From: Acidobacteriota bacterium
GTDB taxonomy: Bacteria; Acidobacteriota; Thermoanaerobaculia; Multivoradales; Multivoraceae
Assembly (NCBI GenBank): GCA_029263415.1
Contig: JAJCXN010000039.1
Coordinates: forward strand, 306,837-370,836
DNA: 64,000 nt
Direction of reading: 5' to 3'
Position numbers and translations under genes: made by a program. Of this stretch, positions 33,717 to 43,260 are shown in pieces. Under the pieces are notes generated by a model. It was not told the origin of the DNA. It made no database searches and saw only the letters and a program-made list of their open reading frames with translations. How positions within the stretch are numbered: position 1 is the stretch's first letter; each line of letters starts with the position of its first letter.

Positions 33717-35027
33717 CTACTGCTGCTCGAAGATGATGACGGTGTCGCCGAGGTGGATGCGTTCGAACGATTTCAGGACATGGCGCTCGATCTTACGACC
33801 GTCGACGAAGGTGCCGTTGTGGCTGTCGAGATCCTGCAGCACGAAACTCTCGTTCTGTAATTCGATGCGCAGGTGCTGCTTGCTGGCCCGGGGTTCGGCG
33901 ATCATCAAGTTGCAGTCGGTGCCGCGGCCAATGGTGATCGGCTGGTCGAGCAGGCGGATGGTAGTGCCTTGGTTCGGACCGACTTCCACATAGAGCCAGC
34001 CGGTCTTGGCGGTTGTCTCTGCGGGAGCTTCGTCGAGATGGCGGATTGAATTGTGGGTTTCGTCAATTTCAATCGTCTGAATGGGCATCGGAATCTGGAT
34101 CCCGCGTTGACGAAAGACTTCCCAAATGTTGCGTCGGGCAGCGTTCTCGACCCACGGCCGATCGGCAATGTTAGCGATCCAGATTCGCAGCTCGTAGCGC
34201 GCTCCGTAGTCTTCAAAGTCAACCAAGAAGACATCGGGTGATGGGTTGTCGAGCACGCCCGCGGTGCGTTTGGCTGCGTCCAACAAGGCTTCGGTGGCGC
34301 GATAGGGCGGCGTCTTATAGTGCACCCGGACGTACACGCGCTCAAGATGCATCGTGTTTGGGTAGTAGAAGTTGACCAGCTCGGTGGCTGCCATCGCTGA
34401 GTTGGGCACAACGATGTCGTCGTTGTCGCGGTTGCGCAGGTGGGTCGTGCGCCAGGTGATCTCAACCACTCGTGCCTCAGTGCCTTGCCACTTGATCCAG
34501 TCGTTGATGCGATAGGGCCGCTCAAAGGTGAGGACGAGGCCGGCGAAGAAATTGCCGAGTACGGGCTGCAGAGCGAGACCAAGAATCAACGAAGTGATCG
34601 CAGACGTAGCCAACAGGCCGCTCAGTGGCACCCCGAAGGCTGCGAGGGCACCTAAGCCAACGCCGAGGTACATCAACGCGACACCGACGCGCGAGACCAG
34701 GCCTGATGCTAGGTACCCGCGGCGCTGAGACAGGATGACGTCGAACAGGTAGATTGCGCCGAGATGGATCAAGCCGATCGCGAACAGTGCTCCGGAAATC
34801 GTCCAGACCAACGACTCAGTACCGAGGTCGAACCGCTCGAACAGCGACTGCGTAGTCTGTGGCAATAGAAAAGCGTTCGCCGACGCCACCGCTACCGCCA
34901 GGCTCATGGTCCGCAGGGGTGCAATGAGCTGACGGACGGTGGAAGAGTGCCGCTGGAGCAATCCGAGACCTGCTTGGGTCGCGAACAGCACCAGGAGGCA
35001 GCCGACGATGGCTAATAGGAGATCCAT
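33717..35027 (-). CDS. MscS-family channel fused to a C-terminal FHA domain
   Basis: A 436-residue inner-membrane protein. Transmembrane helices are seen at about 2-20, 40-58, 75-97 and 110-132, and the pore-lining helix region GVPLSGLLATSAITSLILGLAL is followed by LGNFFAGLVLTFERPYRIND, the MscS signature. The cytosolic beta and alpha/beta domains follow (VVEITWRTTHLRNRDNDDIV, VPNSAMAATELVNFYYPN). Residues about 345-436 form a forkhead-associated domain: ITIGRGTDCNLMIAEPRASK and LQDLDSHNGTFVDGRKI with the conserved G-R, S and N-G-T. The family mediates osmotic release of solutes; the FHA domain binds phosphothreonine peptides. The kinase is the next gene, 4 bases away. Confidence 0.92.
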   Translation of the reverse strand: MDLLLAIVGCLLVLFATQAGLGLLQRHSSTVRQLIAPLRTMSLAVAVASANAFLLPQTTQSLFERFDLGTESLVWTISGALFAIGLIHLGAIYLFDVILSQRRGYLASGLVSRVGVALMYLGVGLGALAAFGVPLSGLLATSAITSLILGLALQPVLGNFFAGLVLTFERPYRINDWIKWQGTEARVVEITWRTTHLRNRDNDDIVVPNSAMAATELVNFYYPNTMHLERVYVRVHYKTPPYRATEALLDAAKRTAGVLDNPSPDVFLVDFEDYGARYELRIWIANIADRPWVENAARRNIWEVFRQRGIQIPMPIQTIEIDETHNSIRHLDEAPAETTAKTGWLYVEVGPNQGTTIRLLDQPITIGRGTDCNLMIAEPRASKQHLRIELQNESFVLQDLDSHNGTFVDGRKIERHVLKSFERIHLGDTVIIFEQQ

Positions 35028-35337
35028 GGTGAGGCCCGAGATTGTAGCGTTCGGCGGGTTTGCTGCGGAGCCAAGGCTGGTTATCCGGTTCCAGCTGGAG
35101 TCGAGAGGATGCGCGGAGATGGCGTTCCTGCGAAGAGCGAAGGAGACCGCAGGCTAGGAGTGTAGGCTCAAGGTTGCGCACCAGAGTGTTGCAGCGCGCA
35201 GAAATAGCGCGCAGACTCCTCGAAATCCTCAATGAAGCATCGTCCACTTCAGACCATCGACACAACGAATCCGTGTGCTGCGCGTCTTGTCCCTGGGGAG
35301 GGCTGGCCGGAAGGCTCCGGACCACGCCTACACTCCT
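35028..35337. other. Divergent intergenic region, no gene seen
   Basis: This region lies between the divergent starts of the MscS-FHA gene and the GNAT gene. An alternative GTG start for the GNAT gene is at 35275. No hairpin or tRNA is recognised. Promoters for both directions are expected but cannot be assigned. Confidence 0.5.
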
Positions 35338-36393
35338 TTGACTAGCTCCGATCCCCTGATCCGCCCCCTGCGCGAAGGCGAAGAGTCCTCCTTCTTGAAC
35401 CTGGTCGCGGATTGGCCGTTCACCGACGATCGCCGGGGTGACGAGTTCTTCGCCCGTCCGATGGACCATGATCCCTCCTTTGCGATCAGCGACATTTGGG
35501 GCGCGTTTGCTGGCGACGAGTTGGTCGCTTGTTGCCAGCTCTTCCCGCGCTCGTTGAGGATTGCTGGCGAGTCGGTCCCCACCGCTGGTATTGGCACCGT
35601 CTTCACCAGCACGGCCCATCGCGGCAACGGGACGGGTTCTGCGGTGGTCAAGGCCGCGACCGAGGAGATCGTGCAGCGTGGCTACGAGTTGGCCTTGCTC
35701 CATGCGCAGCGCTTTAGCTTCTACGAGAAACTTGGCTACGGCAGGTGGGGGCCAGCTAAAGGGCAGTGGCAGCTGGCGAGCGCGGTCGATCGACCGCGCA
35801 CTCTAGGGCCGGACCTAGTGATCGAGAAGTTCGATCGCGAGCAACACCTGGAGGAGGTGGTCGCGCTCAGTGCGATGTATTGCGCGGATCGTCACGGCAC
35901 GATCGTGCGTTCGGCCGATGGGTGGGACGTGTCGCTTGCCTTGGCGGGCAATCCGGTCGAAGAGTTCGTCGTTGCCAAGGATGCACGCCTGGATCAGGTG
36001 ATCGCGTTTCTTCGAGGGTGCGTGCTCAATGGCGAGTGGCAGGTGCTCGAATGGGCCTGTGCGGGCGGGCACGAAGAACATTTGGCGGAACTCGCGGCCA
36101 TCACTGTGCGTACTGTGGCGCAGGCCAAGGTGGTGGCCCCGACGCTGGCTGATCGCAGGCTCGAGCGGTGTCTGCGCGACCGAGGCTTGATCGAAACAGG
36201 AGCCCTTGCTGGCGAGCCTGAGTGGATGTTCCAGTGTGTGAATCCCACCGCATTTTCGTCGCGCTTTGGCCTTCCGTCGGCCGCGAACTCTTCTGAGGCC
36301 TCAGGCTCTGAGCGCTCCGTTATAGGGGCCGACCTACTCAACATCGTTTTGCCACCTGCCGCGTTTCATTTTTGGACCTCCGACCGTTTCTGA
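35338..36393 (+). CDS. GNAT-family N-acetyltransferase (Eis-like)
   Basis: A 351-residue protein from TTG 35338, where the conserved region begins (DPLIRPLREGEESSFLNL); GTG 35275 is the alternative, and neither has a clear ribosome site. The acetyl-CoA-binding motif reads TAHRGNGTGSAVVKAATEEI at about 95-114, followed by YELALLHAQRFSFYEKLGYG, the usual end of the first GNAT domain. The remaining 200 residues include a second GNAT-like part (FLRGCVLNGEWQVLEWACAG), which fits the Eis-type two-domain plan. The acceptor is unknown. The gene is followed 34 bp later by an ABC exporter, with which it may be co-transcribed. Confidence 0.85.
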   Translation: MTSSDPLIRPLREGEESSFLNLVADWPFTDDRRGDEFFARPMDHDPSFAISDIWGAFAGDELVACCQLFPRSLRIAGESVPTAGIGTVFTSTAHRGNGTGSAVVKAATEEIVQRGYELALLHAQRFSFYEKLGYGRWGPAKGQWQLASAVDRPRTLGPDLVIEKFDREQHLEEVVALSAMYCADRHGTIVRSADGWDVSLALAGNPVEEFVVAKDARLDQVIAFLRGCVLNGEWQVLEWACAGGHEEHLAELAAITVRTVAQAKVVAPTLADRRLERCLRDRGLIETGALAGEPEWMFQCVNPTAFSSRFGLPSAANSSEASGSERSVIGADLLNIVLPPAAFHFWTSDRF

Positions 36394-36399
36394 CTCTTT

Positions 36400-36427
36400 G
36401 AACTGTAGACCTCGAACTGTAGACCTC
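36400..36427. repeat. 14-bp direct duplication immediately before the ABC exporter start
   Basis: GAACTGTAGACCTC occurs twice back to back and the second copy ends exactly at the ATG (36428). It fills the normal ribosome-binding position and contains no purine-rich Shine-Dalgarno sequence. Confidence 0.85.
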
Positions 36428-38290
36428 ATGACACACGACAGCAGCTCGCTCGCCGATCAGGACCCCTTAGCTGGAGCTAGCTCCGCAACGAAGGCTGGCG
36501 CAAGCGCAGACGACTCTGAGCCAGAGGAAGCTCCAGAGCTTTCCTTCGGTCGCCTCTGGGGCATGATCCGTCCCCATCGGTGGCCGGTGTTCGTCGCCAC
36601 CGGCTTGATGCTGGTGGGTAGCGCCGTTGGTTTGGCGATTCCGTGGATGGCAGGCCAGGTGGTCGATGTTGCGATCGACGAGACGTCCACGGCCAGCTTG
36701 CGCAATGTCGTTTTGGGTCTCATTGGTGTGTTCGCTGCGATCGGTGTGCTGGGGGCAACGGAGCACTACCTACTGGGTGCAGCAGGCGCTCGGCTCATGC
36801 GTAGCTTGCGCCAGCAGGTGTACGACCATCTGACTTCACTTTCGCCCGCGTTCTTCAGCGAGCGAAGAGTGGGTGAACTGCTCTCGCGGCTCACCACCGA
36901 TCTGGCAGCGTTGCGTTCCGCTTTGACCGAGCAGATCCCTGGTGGGGCTCAAGCGGTGTTGCGCTTCGTTGGCACTCTGGTGCTCTTGCTGTGGCTACAA
37001 ACCCAACTGACGTTGGTAGCGCTCTTGGTGGTGCCGCCGGTGGTAATTCTGGCGATGGTGGTTGGCAAGCGATTGGAGAAGGTGTCGACGGCTTTGACCG
37101 ATGCTGCTGCGGCTGCTTCGGGGTTCGCGGAAGAGTCGCTATCCGGCATCCGCACTGTGCAGAGCTTCGGCTTTGAGCGGGGCGCCCGCGGTCGCTATGG
37201 CGAGAACCTTGATGAGCTGCTTGAGAAACAGCTCTACAGCACCAAGCTCTACGCGGTCTTTATCGGCGCGATGACCTTCTCCGGCTTCACCGCGTTCGCT
37301 TTGGTCCTTGGCTATGGCGGTCACTTGCTGATGCAAGAGCAGATCAGCGCCGGCGAGCTCACCGCGTTTCTGCTGTACACGTTCGGTATCGCGACCTCGG
37401 TGGGACAGCTCGGTTCGCTCTACGCCTCGTATCGGCAACTCAAGGGATCCAGTGCGCGTGTGTTCGGGTTGCTGGACGAAGTGTCTGCAGTGCAGGACCC
37501 AGAACGACCGCGTTCGCTCATTGAGGGTGGCGATGCCTCGCGCGGCGTGACCTTCTCTCAGGTCGAGTTCGCCTACCCTGGTCAGGCCGACCCAGCCATC
37601 TCCGACGTTTCAATCACCGCTGCACCGGGAGAAGTGATCGGACTTGTTGGCCCCAGTGGCGGTGGCAAGAGCACCCTGTTCGCTTTACTTCAGCGGTTCT
37701 ATGATCCGCAGCAAGGAATGGTGACGGTCAACGGAGTTGACGTGCGCGAAGCACGCATCCAAGAGCTGCGGAGTTTGATTGCGGTGGTGCCTCAGGACAT
37801 CTTTTTGTTCTCAGGAACGGTCGAGTACAACCTGCGCGTGGCGAGGCTTGATGCAACCCGTAGCCAAGTGCAGACCGCGGCTGAGGCGGCCGGCGCGCAC
37901 GAGTTCATCACTGCGCTCGCTGACGGCTATGACACAGAGGTGGGTGAGCGCGGGGTCAAGCTGTCTGCCGGTCAGCGACAACGCCTCGCGATTGCGCGGG
38001 CGTTCTTGGCCGATCGTCCGCTTTTGCTGTTGGACGAAGCCACCAGCGCACTGGATCCTGACTCAGAAGCGCATGTCCAGCGCGCAATCGACGCTCTGGT
38101 GCGAGGCAGGACCACGTTTGTGATCGCTCACCGCTTGGCCACCGCGAAGCGCGCTGACCGGCTGCTGGTGCTTGAAGGTGGCGTGATCGCAGCCTCGGGT
38201 GATCACCGGTCGTTGCTGAGTGATTCCGAGCTATACCGACGCTATTGGGAACTGCAGTCGCTCGAGTTCGAAGCCCTACCCTCAGGCTAG
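36428..38290 (+). CDS. ABC exporter half-transporter (fused permease and ATPase)
   Basis: A 620-residue ABCB/MsbA-type exporter. ATG 36428 is chosen over TTG 36398. Residues about 45-340 are the six-helix transmembrane domain (PVFVATGLMLVGSAVGLAI, FFSERRVGELLSRLTTD, LTAFLLYTFGIATSVGQL). Residues about 380-610 are the nucleotide-binding domain: Walker A GPSGGGKST (Lys414), Q-loop VPQDIFLFSGTVEYNL, signature LSAGQRQRLAIARAFL, Walker B LLLLDEATSALD and the H-loop in FVIAHRLATA. It should act as a homodimer exporting lipids, peptides or drugs; the substrate is not shown. The stop overlaps the convergent carboxylase gene by 9 bp. Confidence 0.94.
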   Translation: MTHDSSSLADQDPLAGASSATKAGASADDSEPEEAPELSFGRLWGMIRPHRWPVFVATGLMLVGSAVGLAIPWMAGQVVDVAIDETSTASLRNVVLGLIGVFAAIGVLGATEHYLLGAAGARLMRSLRQQVYDHLTSLSPAFFSERRVGELLSRLTTDLAALRSALTEQIPGGAQAVLRFVGTLVLLLWLQTQLTLVALLVVPPVVILAMVVGKRLEKVSTALTDAAAAASGFAEESLSGIRTVQSFGFERGARGRYGENLDELLEKQLYSTKLYAVFIGAMTFSGFTAFALVLGYGGHLLMQEQISAGELTAFLLYTFGIATSVGQLGSLYASYRQLKGSSARVFGLLDEVSAVQDPERPRSLIEGGDASRGVTFSQVEFAYPGQADPAISDVSITAAPGEVIGLVGPSGGGKSTLFALLQRFYDPQQGMVTVNGVDVREARIQELRSLIAVVPQDIFLFSGTVEYNLRVARLDATRSQVQTAAEAAGAHEFITALADGYDTEVGERGVKLSAGQRQRLAIARAFLADRPLLLLDEATSALDPDSEAHVQRAIDALVRGRTTFVIAHRLATAKRADRLLVLEGGVIAASGDHRSLLSDSELYRRYWELQSLEFEALPSG

Positions 38291-41200
38291 GTTGAGGGGC
38301 TTTACTACAAACAGTAGGTCGCCTTCGTTGACCAGCTGCCCGTTCGAGCAGTTGACGCGCATGATCTCATAGTCGCCGCTGGGATAGAGCTCATCGGTGC
38401 GGTTGAAGGTGTTGAGCGATACCTCATCGAACAGCTTCATCGCTTCCATCAGGCACAACGTAGTGTCAGTAGTCGCGATGCTGCCGGCTTCGACGAAGTC
38501 GGGTCGGCCGGGAGCCGGAGACGCATAGAAGATGCCTTGAGACGCAGCCACGACCTTGAGCTCGCCCGAACCTTCGATCTCAAGCGCGCTCCGGTCGATG
38601 CGGCGGTCGCCTTTGCCGGAGGCCTTCTCGCCTTCGGCGATCAATGCATCAATGTCCAGGCGTGCCAACAGCCGCGGGAAGTAGCCGGTGTCGTGATCGC
38701 CACGACGGAACTCGTCGTCGCTCAGGATGCGTCGGAGGGTGGGGATGTTGGTGCTGACGCCTTCGATCTTGATCTGTCCCAAGTAGTCGATGAGCTGGTC
38801 GATGGCAGCGTCGCGGTTGTCAGCATGCGCGATGACCTGCGCGATCAGGTTGTCGTAGTAGGGCGAGACGGTGCCGCCCTCATCGACCCCTGCGATGACG
38901 TCGATGTCATCAGCTTCGGGCAGGTGGAAGGCAGTGATGAAACCCGGATCGGGCGAGATCTTGATCGCATCGTTTGCCGCGCGCACCACCTTCTCGGCAT
39001 TGATGCGCACTTCGATGGCATAGCCGCGCTCACGCGGATTAGCCTTGCCGGTGATGTTCTCGATGTCGCTGCCGCTGGCGATGTCAAACTGAGCGCCAAC
39101 AATGTCGACTCCAGTGACCTTCTCGGTCACCGGGTGCTCGACTTGGAGACGGGTGTTCATCTCCATGAAGTAGAGCTTCTGTTCCTTGAGATCGAAGATG
39201 AATTCGACCGTGCCCGCGCCGATGTAGTCGACCTCTTGGGCGAGGCGACGCGCTGCCTCGAAGGTGCCATCTCGCAGCTCTTCAGAGAGCAGGGTGGAAC
39301 CAGACTCTTCCACCAACTTTTGTTGGTTGCGCTGCACGCTGCAGTCGCGCAGACCCAGGATTCGAGTGTTGCCGTGCCGATCCCGGAGCACTTGCACTTC
39401 GACGTGGCGGAATTGATCGATGAACTTTTCTAGATAGAGGTCGCGACTGCCAAAGGCGCTCTCTGCTTCTGCGCCCATGCGTACGAAAATGTCGACGAAG
39501 CCTTCGGCTGAGTCGACGCGTTGGATTCCGCGACCGCCACCGCCGTGCACCGCTTTGATCATGACCGGATAGCCAATCTTTATGGCCATCTCTCTTGCGG
39601 CAGTGGGTGAGGTGACAACGCCGTGGCTGCCAGGAACGACCGGAATATTGAGCCGTTGGGCGGTCTGCACCGCATTTGACTTGTTGCCCATCCACTCCAT
39701 GCTGACCACGCTCGGGCCGATGAAGTTGAGATCGTGCTGGGCACACAGATCGGCGAACGAAGAGTTCTCGGAGAGAAAACCGATGCCAGGATGAATTGAG
39801 TCGACCTCTTCCGCTTCGGCGATGCGAATCACCGAGTGAGCGTTCAAGTAACTCTCGTCCGGCGTACTTCCGCCTAAGCAGACCAGCGTGTCCCGCTCGG
39901 TGAGCGCTTGTGCGGCCGCTGATTCCATGTCGGGATCGGACTGCACCAAGACCACTGAGATCTGTTTCGCTTGAGCGCCGCGAACCAACTTGGCAGCGGT
40001 ACAGCCGCGCGCGTGGATCAGCGTCTTAGCGACCGGACGGTACGTCTTCTGCGATCGGCGGCGTTGGATCGGTTGTTCGTCGAGCGCCACCGGCTCGCGA
40101 CCGGCGAGCGTGCGATCGATAATCTGTTGGATTGTGAGGTCGGGTACCGGCATGGTGGCATCGATGGCGAGTAGCCGATCATCGAGGTCTACCGAGAAGG
40201 GGTGCTTGACCAGGGCCAGCATTGAGCCTGGCACCACTGACAGGTAGTTCGAAAGAGAGCTGGTCATCGGCAAGTGAGAGCGCACCACAATCTGACCGGC
40301 GAACGGCATGTTGGTGCCGGAGAAGTAGTAGGTGTCGACCAGTGGGTGCGTCACCATGCTCGCTTGGGCGCCACCAGTGCAGTCGCCAAAACCGAATATG
40401 ACGATCGGCAGGTTGTTGTCGCGTACAAATCGGGTGATGCGGTCGTTGACGATCGCCATGGAGAACAGAGCGCCTGCTCCCTCCTTGGTCTGCATGCCGC
40501 CGGATGAGATGAAGCAAATCACCGGCAACTGTCGTCGGGCACAGCGTTCTAGGAGCTTGGCGAACTTCTCGCCGCTTGCCATATCGAACGAGCCGGCCTG
40601 GAAGTTGAGGTTCGACACCATCACGCCGACCTTCTGTTTGCTCGGCGCGTCGATCTCGCCGTTGCCGCCCTTGGCAACATCCGGAGTGTAGGTGGCGATC
40701 CCGGTGACCGTGCCGCAAGGCACTTTGCCGTCATTGAGTGCGTCTTCGATGGAGATTCGAAAACCTGGGAACGCGGCCGGGTCGGCGGTCATGCGCTTGG
40801 CTTCGAGCTCTTGGAAGTCGGTGAACAACTCATCGATCAAGGCGTCAGGAGTGATGCGCTGGGTGCGCTTGGTCTCGGTCAGTACCTCTTGCAAGAGCAG
40901 GTCTTTGTAGGCGCGATCGAGTCGGTTCCAAAAGTCCTTGATGCCGATGTTACGAGGACGAATCCGACCGTCGAAGCGCGCGCCGTCGGTCTCTGTTCGG
41001 TAGAGCTGAGGTAGCAGGTGATCGAGCACAAAGGTGATCAGCGCAAACAGCGGCTCCGAGACCGTTGGATAGGCGGCCTTCTTCCAGTCCGCAACCGACT
41101 TCAGCAGCTCTCCGCGCCGCCGATAGCGCACGAATAGCCGCATCCACTCCAACAGATTGGTGCGCAGCGTCTGTTCGCTGACATCTTGGTTCCACATGCC

Positions 41201-42886
41201 GCTGCTCACGGCTTGGCCGACCGCACTCTTCATCGACGACTCAAGCAACCGTTCGACCGATTCTTTGGAGATTTGGTTGGTCGACATCGCTTCTTTAGCG
41301 ACCGACTTGAGTGCCGCGATAAGGCGGTCGTAGAACAGGTCGAACAGGAACAGGTGGCGGCATTCCTCGAAGAACGGCGCAACAATGTCGCGATCTGAGA
41401 TCACCTGAGGCACGTCCAGAGCCGCGGCCGGTTCGCCGATCCGGCGATCCTGCTCAAGCCGCTTGACGAGCATTGGGAAGTTGGTGACCGAGCCCGATTT
41501 CCACAGGTTGTACAAGTGGAAGGCAAGTTCGAGGGTCACCACGTTGCGCGAGCGCTCGTAGGTCTGTTCGCGCGTGCCCAAGAAAAACGCAGCGACACGC
41601 CCGCGCTCTCGATCCAGCACGTCTCGGGCAGCGGCGAAGTTCTTCCAGGTCAATGCCAGAGTGTCGTCGTAGCGAATCTGCAGTGGATTCTCGAGCCAGC
41701 GATCGAAGGCGTTGCGATTCTCTTCTTCAATGCGTTGCTGCAAGTCGCCGGATGGAACCTCAGCGTCGGCCAGACGCCCGTAGCGGTCAACGGTGGTGGA
41801 CCTGACCTTCTTGCGCAGAGCGAGGTAGCGGAGGTAGCGGTAGCCGACACCGTAGATGTTGGGCTGTGAGGTTGGATTGTCGACTGTCGACAGCTGACCG
41901 CTGCGTTGCTGGCGCTTGATGCGGCCTTCCGGTTCGAGGAAGCGGTCGATGGTGCCTTGGTAGTGCGCGAGCACCGAGTCGTTGGTGGCGACGAAATGGA
42001 GCACTAGATCTTCAATGGCAAGCACGCTGGAGAGAATGGCGCGCTCAAGGTTGGCGAGACCGCGATCCGGGTCGGCAGGGCAGTAGTCGATGATGCCGTC
42101 TAAGTAGCCCTGTTGATGAAGCTCGTACGGGGAAACGCCTACCGCTTTGGCACACTCTTGCCATGACAGGTTGTACTTGCGGGCGATGTTAGCGAGGCCG
42201 CGCGGCTGAATGGTGTTGAAGACGCCGTCGGTCACCGACAACAGGATGTTAGTGGTGGCGAGCGGGATCGCACCGCCTGAGTAGCCGTTGCCAAAAATGA
42301 TGCCCACGGTGGGCACATGCAGTTGAGCCATCTCAGCGATGAGCCGCGAGATGGAATGTGCTTGGTTGCCGCTATTGGCGATATCACTGGCTTCGGCGCC
42401 AGGGGTGTCGATGAAGCACACCACGGGAATTGAATGCGTTGCAAACTCGCGCACGATGTCGACCGCGATCGCGTGATGCTCCGGTCCCCAAGCACCGTTG
42501 TTGCGGCTGCGATCCTGCGCCAACAGACCGATCCGTCTGCGATTGCCGTTGATTTCGACCCGCACTTCAGCCGCGTAGACCGGACCCTCTTCGATTTCGC
42601 GAAGTCGAGTCCAGGGTAGTCGCCTCAGGACGGCTCGCGCGCTGGTGCGGGTTGGGTCCTCGACCGGTGCCACGGTCTCAAGCACATACTCGTCGACGTT
42701 GAGTTCCGCTAGCTGCTCCAAGCGCTCCTGGATTGCGGCCTCACTGATTAACCCTTCAAGGTGTTGAGGAACCGAAGGATTGTTCTCGTTGGGGAACAGC
42801 GAGAAATCCGAAGCGAGGCTCTCCGCCGACTGAAACAGTCGATCGCGCCGAGATGCTCTTGTGGAATTGGAAGGGGTGTCGGTCAT
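38282..42886 (-). CDS. Single-chain biotin-dependent acyl-CoA carboxylase (CT-alpha, CT-beta, BC, BCCP)
   Basis: A 1534-residue multidomain enzyme predicted to carboxylate acetyl-CoA or a related acyl-CoA. Residues about 90-290 form one carboxyltransferase (crotonase-fold) half (FIDTPGAEASDIANSGNQ, GIIFGNGYSGGAIPLAT). Residues about 290-690 are mostly helical and unrecognised. Residues about 690-920 form the second half (KQKVGVMVSNLNFQAGSF, ICFISSGGMQTKEGAGALFS, GFGDCTGGAQASM). Residues about 955-1410 are biotin carboxylase: MIKAVHGGGGRGIQ and MNTRLQVEHPVTE. Residues about 1440-1534 are the biotin carrier with MEAMKLF (Lys1484). The order CT-CT-BC-BCCP is opposite to the eukaryotic BC-BCCP-CT. 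The gene stands alone and overlaps the ABC exporter's stop by 9 bp. Confidence 0.9.
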   Translation of the reverse strand: MTDTPSNSTRASRRDRLFQSAESLASDFSLFPNENNPSVPQHLEGLISEAAIQERLEQLAELNVDEYVLETVAPVEDPTRTSARAVLRRLPWTRLREIEEGPVYAAEVRVEINGNRRRIGLLAQDRSRNNGAWGPEHHAIAVDIVREFATHSIPVVCFIDTPGAEASDIANSGNQAHSISRLIAEMAQLHVPTVGIIFGNGYSGGAIPLATTNILLSVTDGVFNTIQPRGLANIARKYNLSWQECAKAVGVSPYELHQQGYLDGIIDYCPADPDRGLANLERAILSSVLAIEDLVLHFVATNDSVLAHYQGTIDRFLEPEGRIKRQQRSGQLSTVDNPTSQPNIYGVGYRYLRYLALRKKVRSTTVDRYGRLADAEVPSGDLQQRIEEENRNAFDRWLENPLQIRYDDTLALTWKNFAAARDVLDRERGRVAAFFLGTREQTYERSRNVVTLELAFHLYNLWKSGSVTNFPMLVKRLEQDRRIGEPAAALDVPQVISDRDIVAPFFEECRHLFLFDLFYDRLIAALKSVAKEAMSTNQISKESVERLLESSMKSAVGQAVSSGMWNQDVSEQTLRTNLLEWMRLFVRYRRRGELLKSVADWKKAAYPTVSEPLFALITFVLDHLLPQLYRTETDGARFDGRIRPRNIGIKDFWNRLDRAYKDLLLQEVLTETKRTQRITPDALIDELFTDFQELEAKRMTADPAAFPGFRISIEDALNDGKVPCGTVTGIATYTPDVAKGGNGEIDAPSKQKVGVMVSNLNFQAGSFDMASGEKFAKLLERCARRQLPVICFISSGGMQTKEGAGALFSMAIVNDRITRFVRDNNLPIVIFGFGDCTGGAQASMVTHPLVDTYYFSGTNMPFAGQIVVRSHLPMTSSLSNYLSVVPGSMLALVKHPFSVDLDDRLLAIDATMPVPDLTIQQIIDRTLAGREPVALDEQPIQRRRSQKTYRPVAKTLIHARGCTAAKLVRGAQAKQISVVLVQSDPDMESAAAQALTERDTLVCLGGSTPDESYLNAHSVIRIAEAEEVDSIHPGIGFLSENSSFADLCAQHDLNFIGPSVVSMEWMGNKSNAVQTAQRLNIPVVPGSHGVVTSPTAAREMAIKIGYPVMIKAVHGGGGRGIQRVDSAEGFVDIFVRMGAEAESAFGSRDLYLEKFIDQFRHVEVQVLRDRHGNTRILGLRDCSVQRNQQKLVEESGSTLLSEELRDGTFEAARRLAQEVDYIGAGTVEFIFDLKEQKLYFMEMNTRLQVEHPVTEKVTGVDIVGAQFDIASGSDIENITGKANPRERGYAIEVRINAEKVVRAANDAIKISPDPGFITAFHLPEADDIDVIAGVDEGGTVSPYYDNLIAQVIAHADNRDAAIDQLIDYLGQIKIEGVSTNIPTLRRILSDDEFRRGDHDTGYFPRLLARLDIDALIAEGEKASGKGDRRIDRSALEIEGSGELKVVAASQGIFYASPAPGRPDFVEAGSIATTDTTLCLMEAMKLFDEVSLNTFNRTDELYPSGDYEIMRVNCSNGQLVNEGDLLFVVKPLNLA

Positions 42887-43260
42887 GTGGTGGTTCGTAT
42901 AGTTATTTGAAGGCCTGAGCCGTTGTGCCTGCTGACTTGCGGATTGGAGCGGTGAGACGTCCGTCGCGAAAGGCGCTCGAGGAGCGGCTGAACAGGATTG
43001 CTTGTTGAAACGCGGAGCGGGCCAGCACCAGCTTGAGAGCCGCGGTATCGAGCTGCTGTGATGAGGACGAAAGTGCTGCTACGTATGAAACCCTTGGCGC
43101 CTGACCTTGCTGGCATGCGCGGGGCGAATTGTGCATTGGGGGAAGTGCGCTCTGGAGGCGGTGAACGAGAATCCGACGAGTTTATCGCGGACGGTGGTCG
43201 GGCAGCTACCTTGCGGATGCTCCGTTGTTTTTGGTCGCTCGCGGTACCCTTGAACCTGAG
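42887..43260. other. Divergent intergenic region (374 bp), no gene seen
   Basis: This region lies between the carboxylase start (minus) and the VOC-protein start (plus). The overlapping frames on both strands encode Arg- and Ser-rich strings with no family signature. No RNA structure was recognised. A TTG at 43225 could extend the VOC protein by 12 residues. Confidence 0.5.

Noticed and set aside
34816..35703. Minus-strand frame spanning the MscS-FHA start and GNAT gene
   Set aside because: It overlaps two clear genes and reads as low-complexity Arg/Ser sequence.
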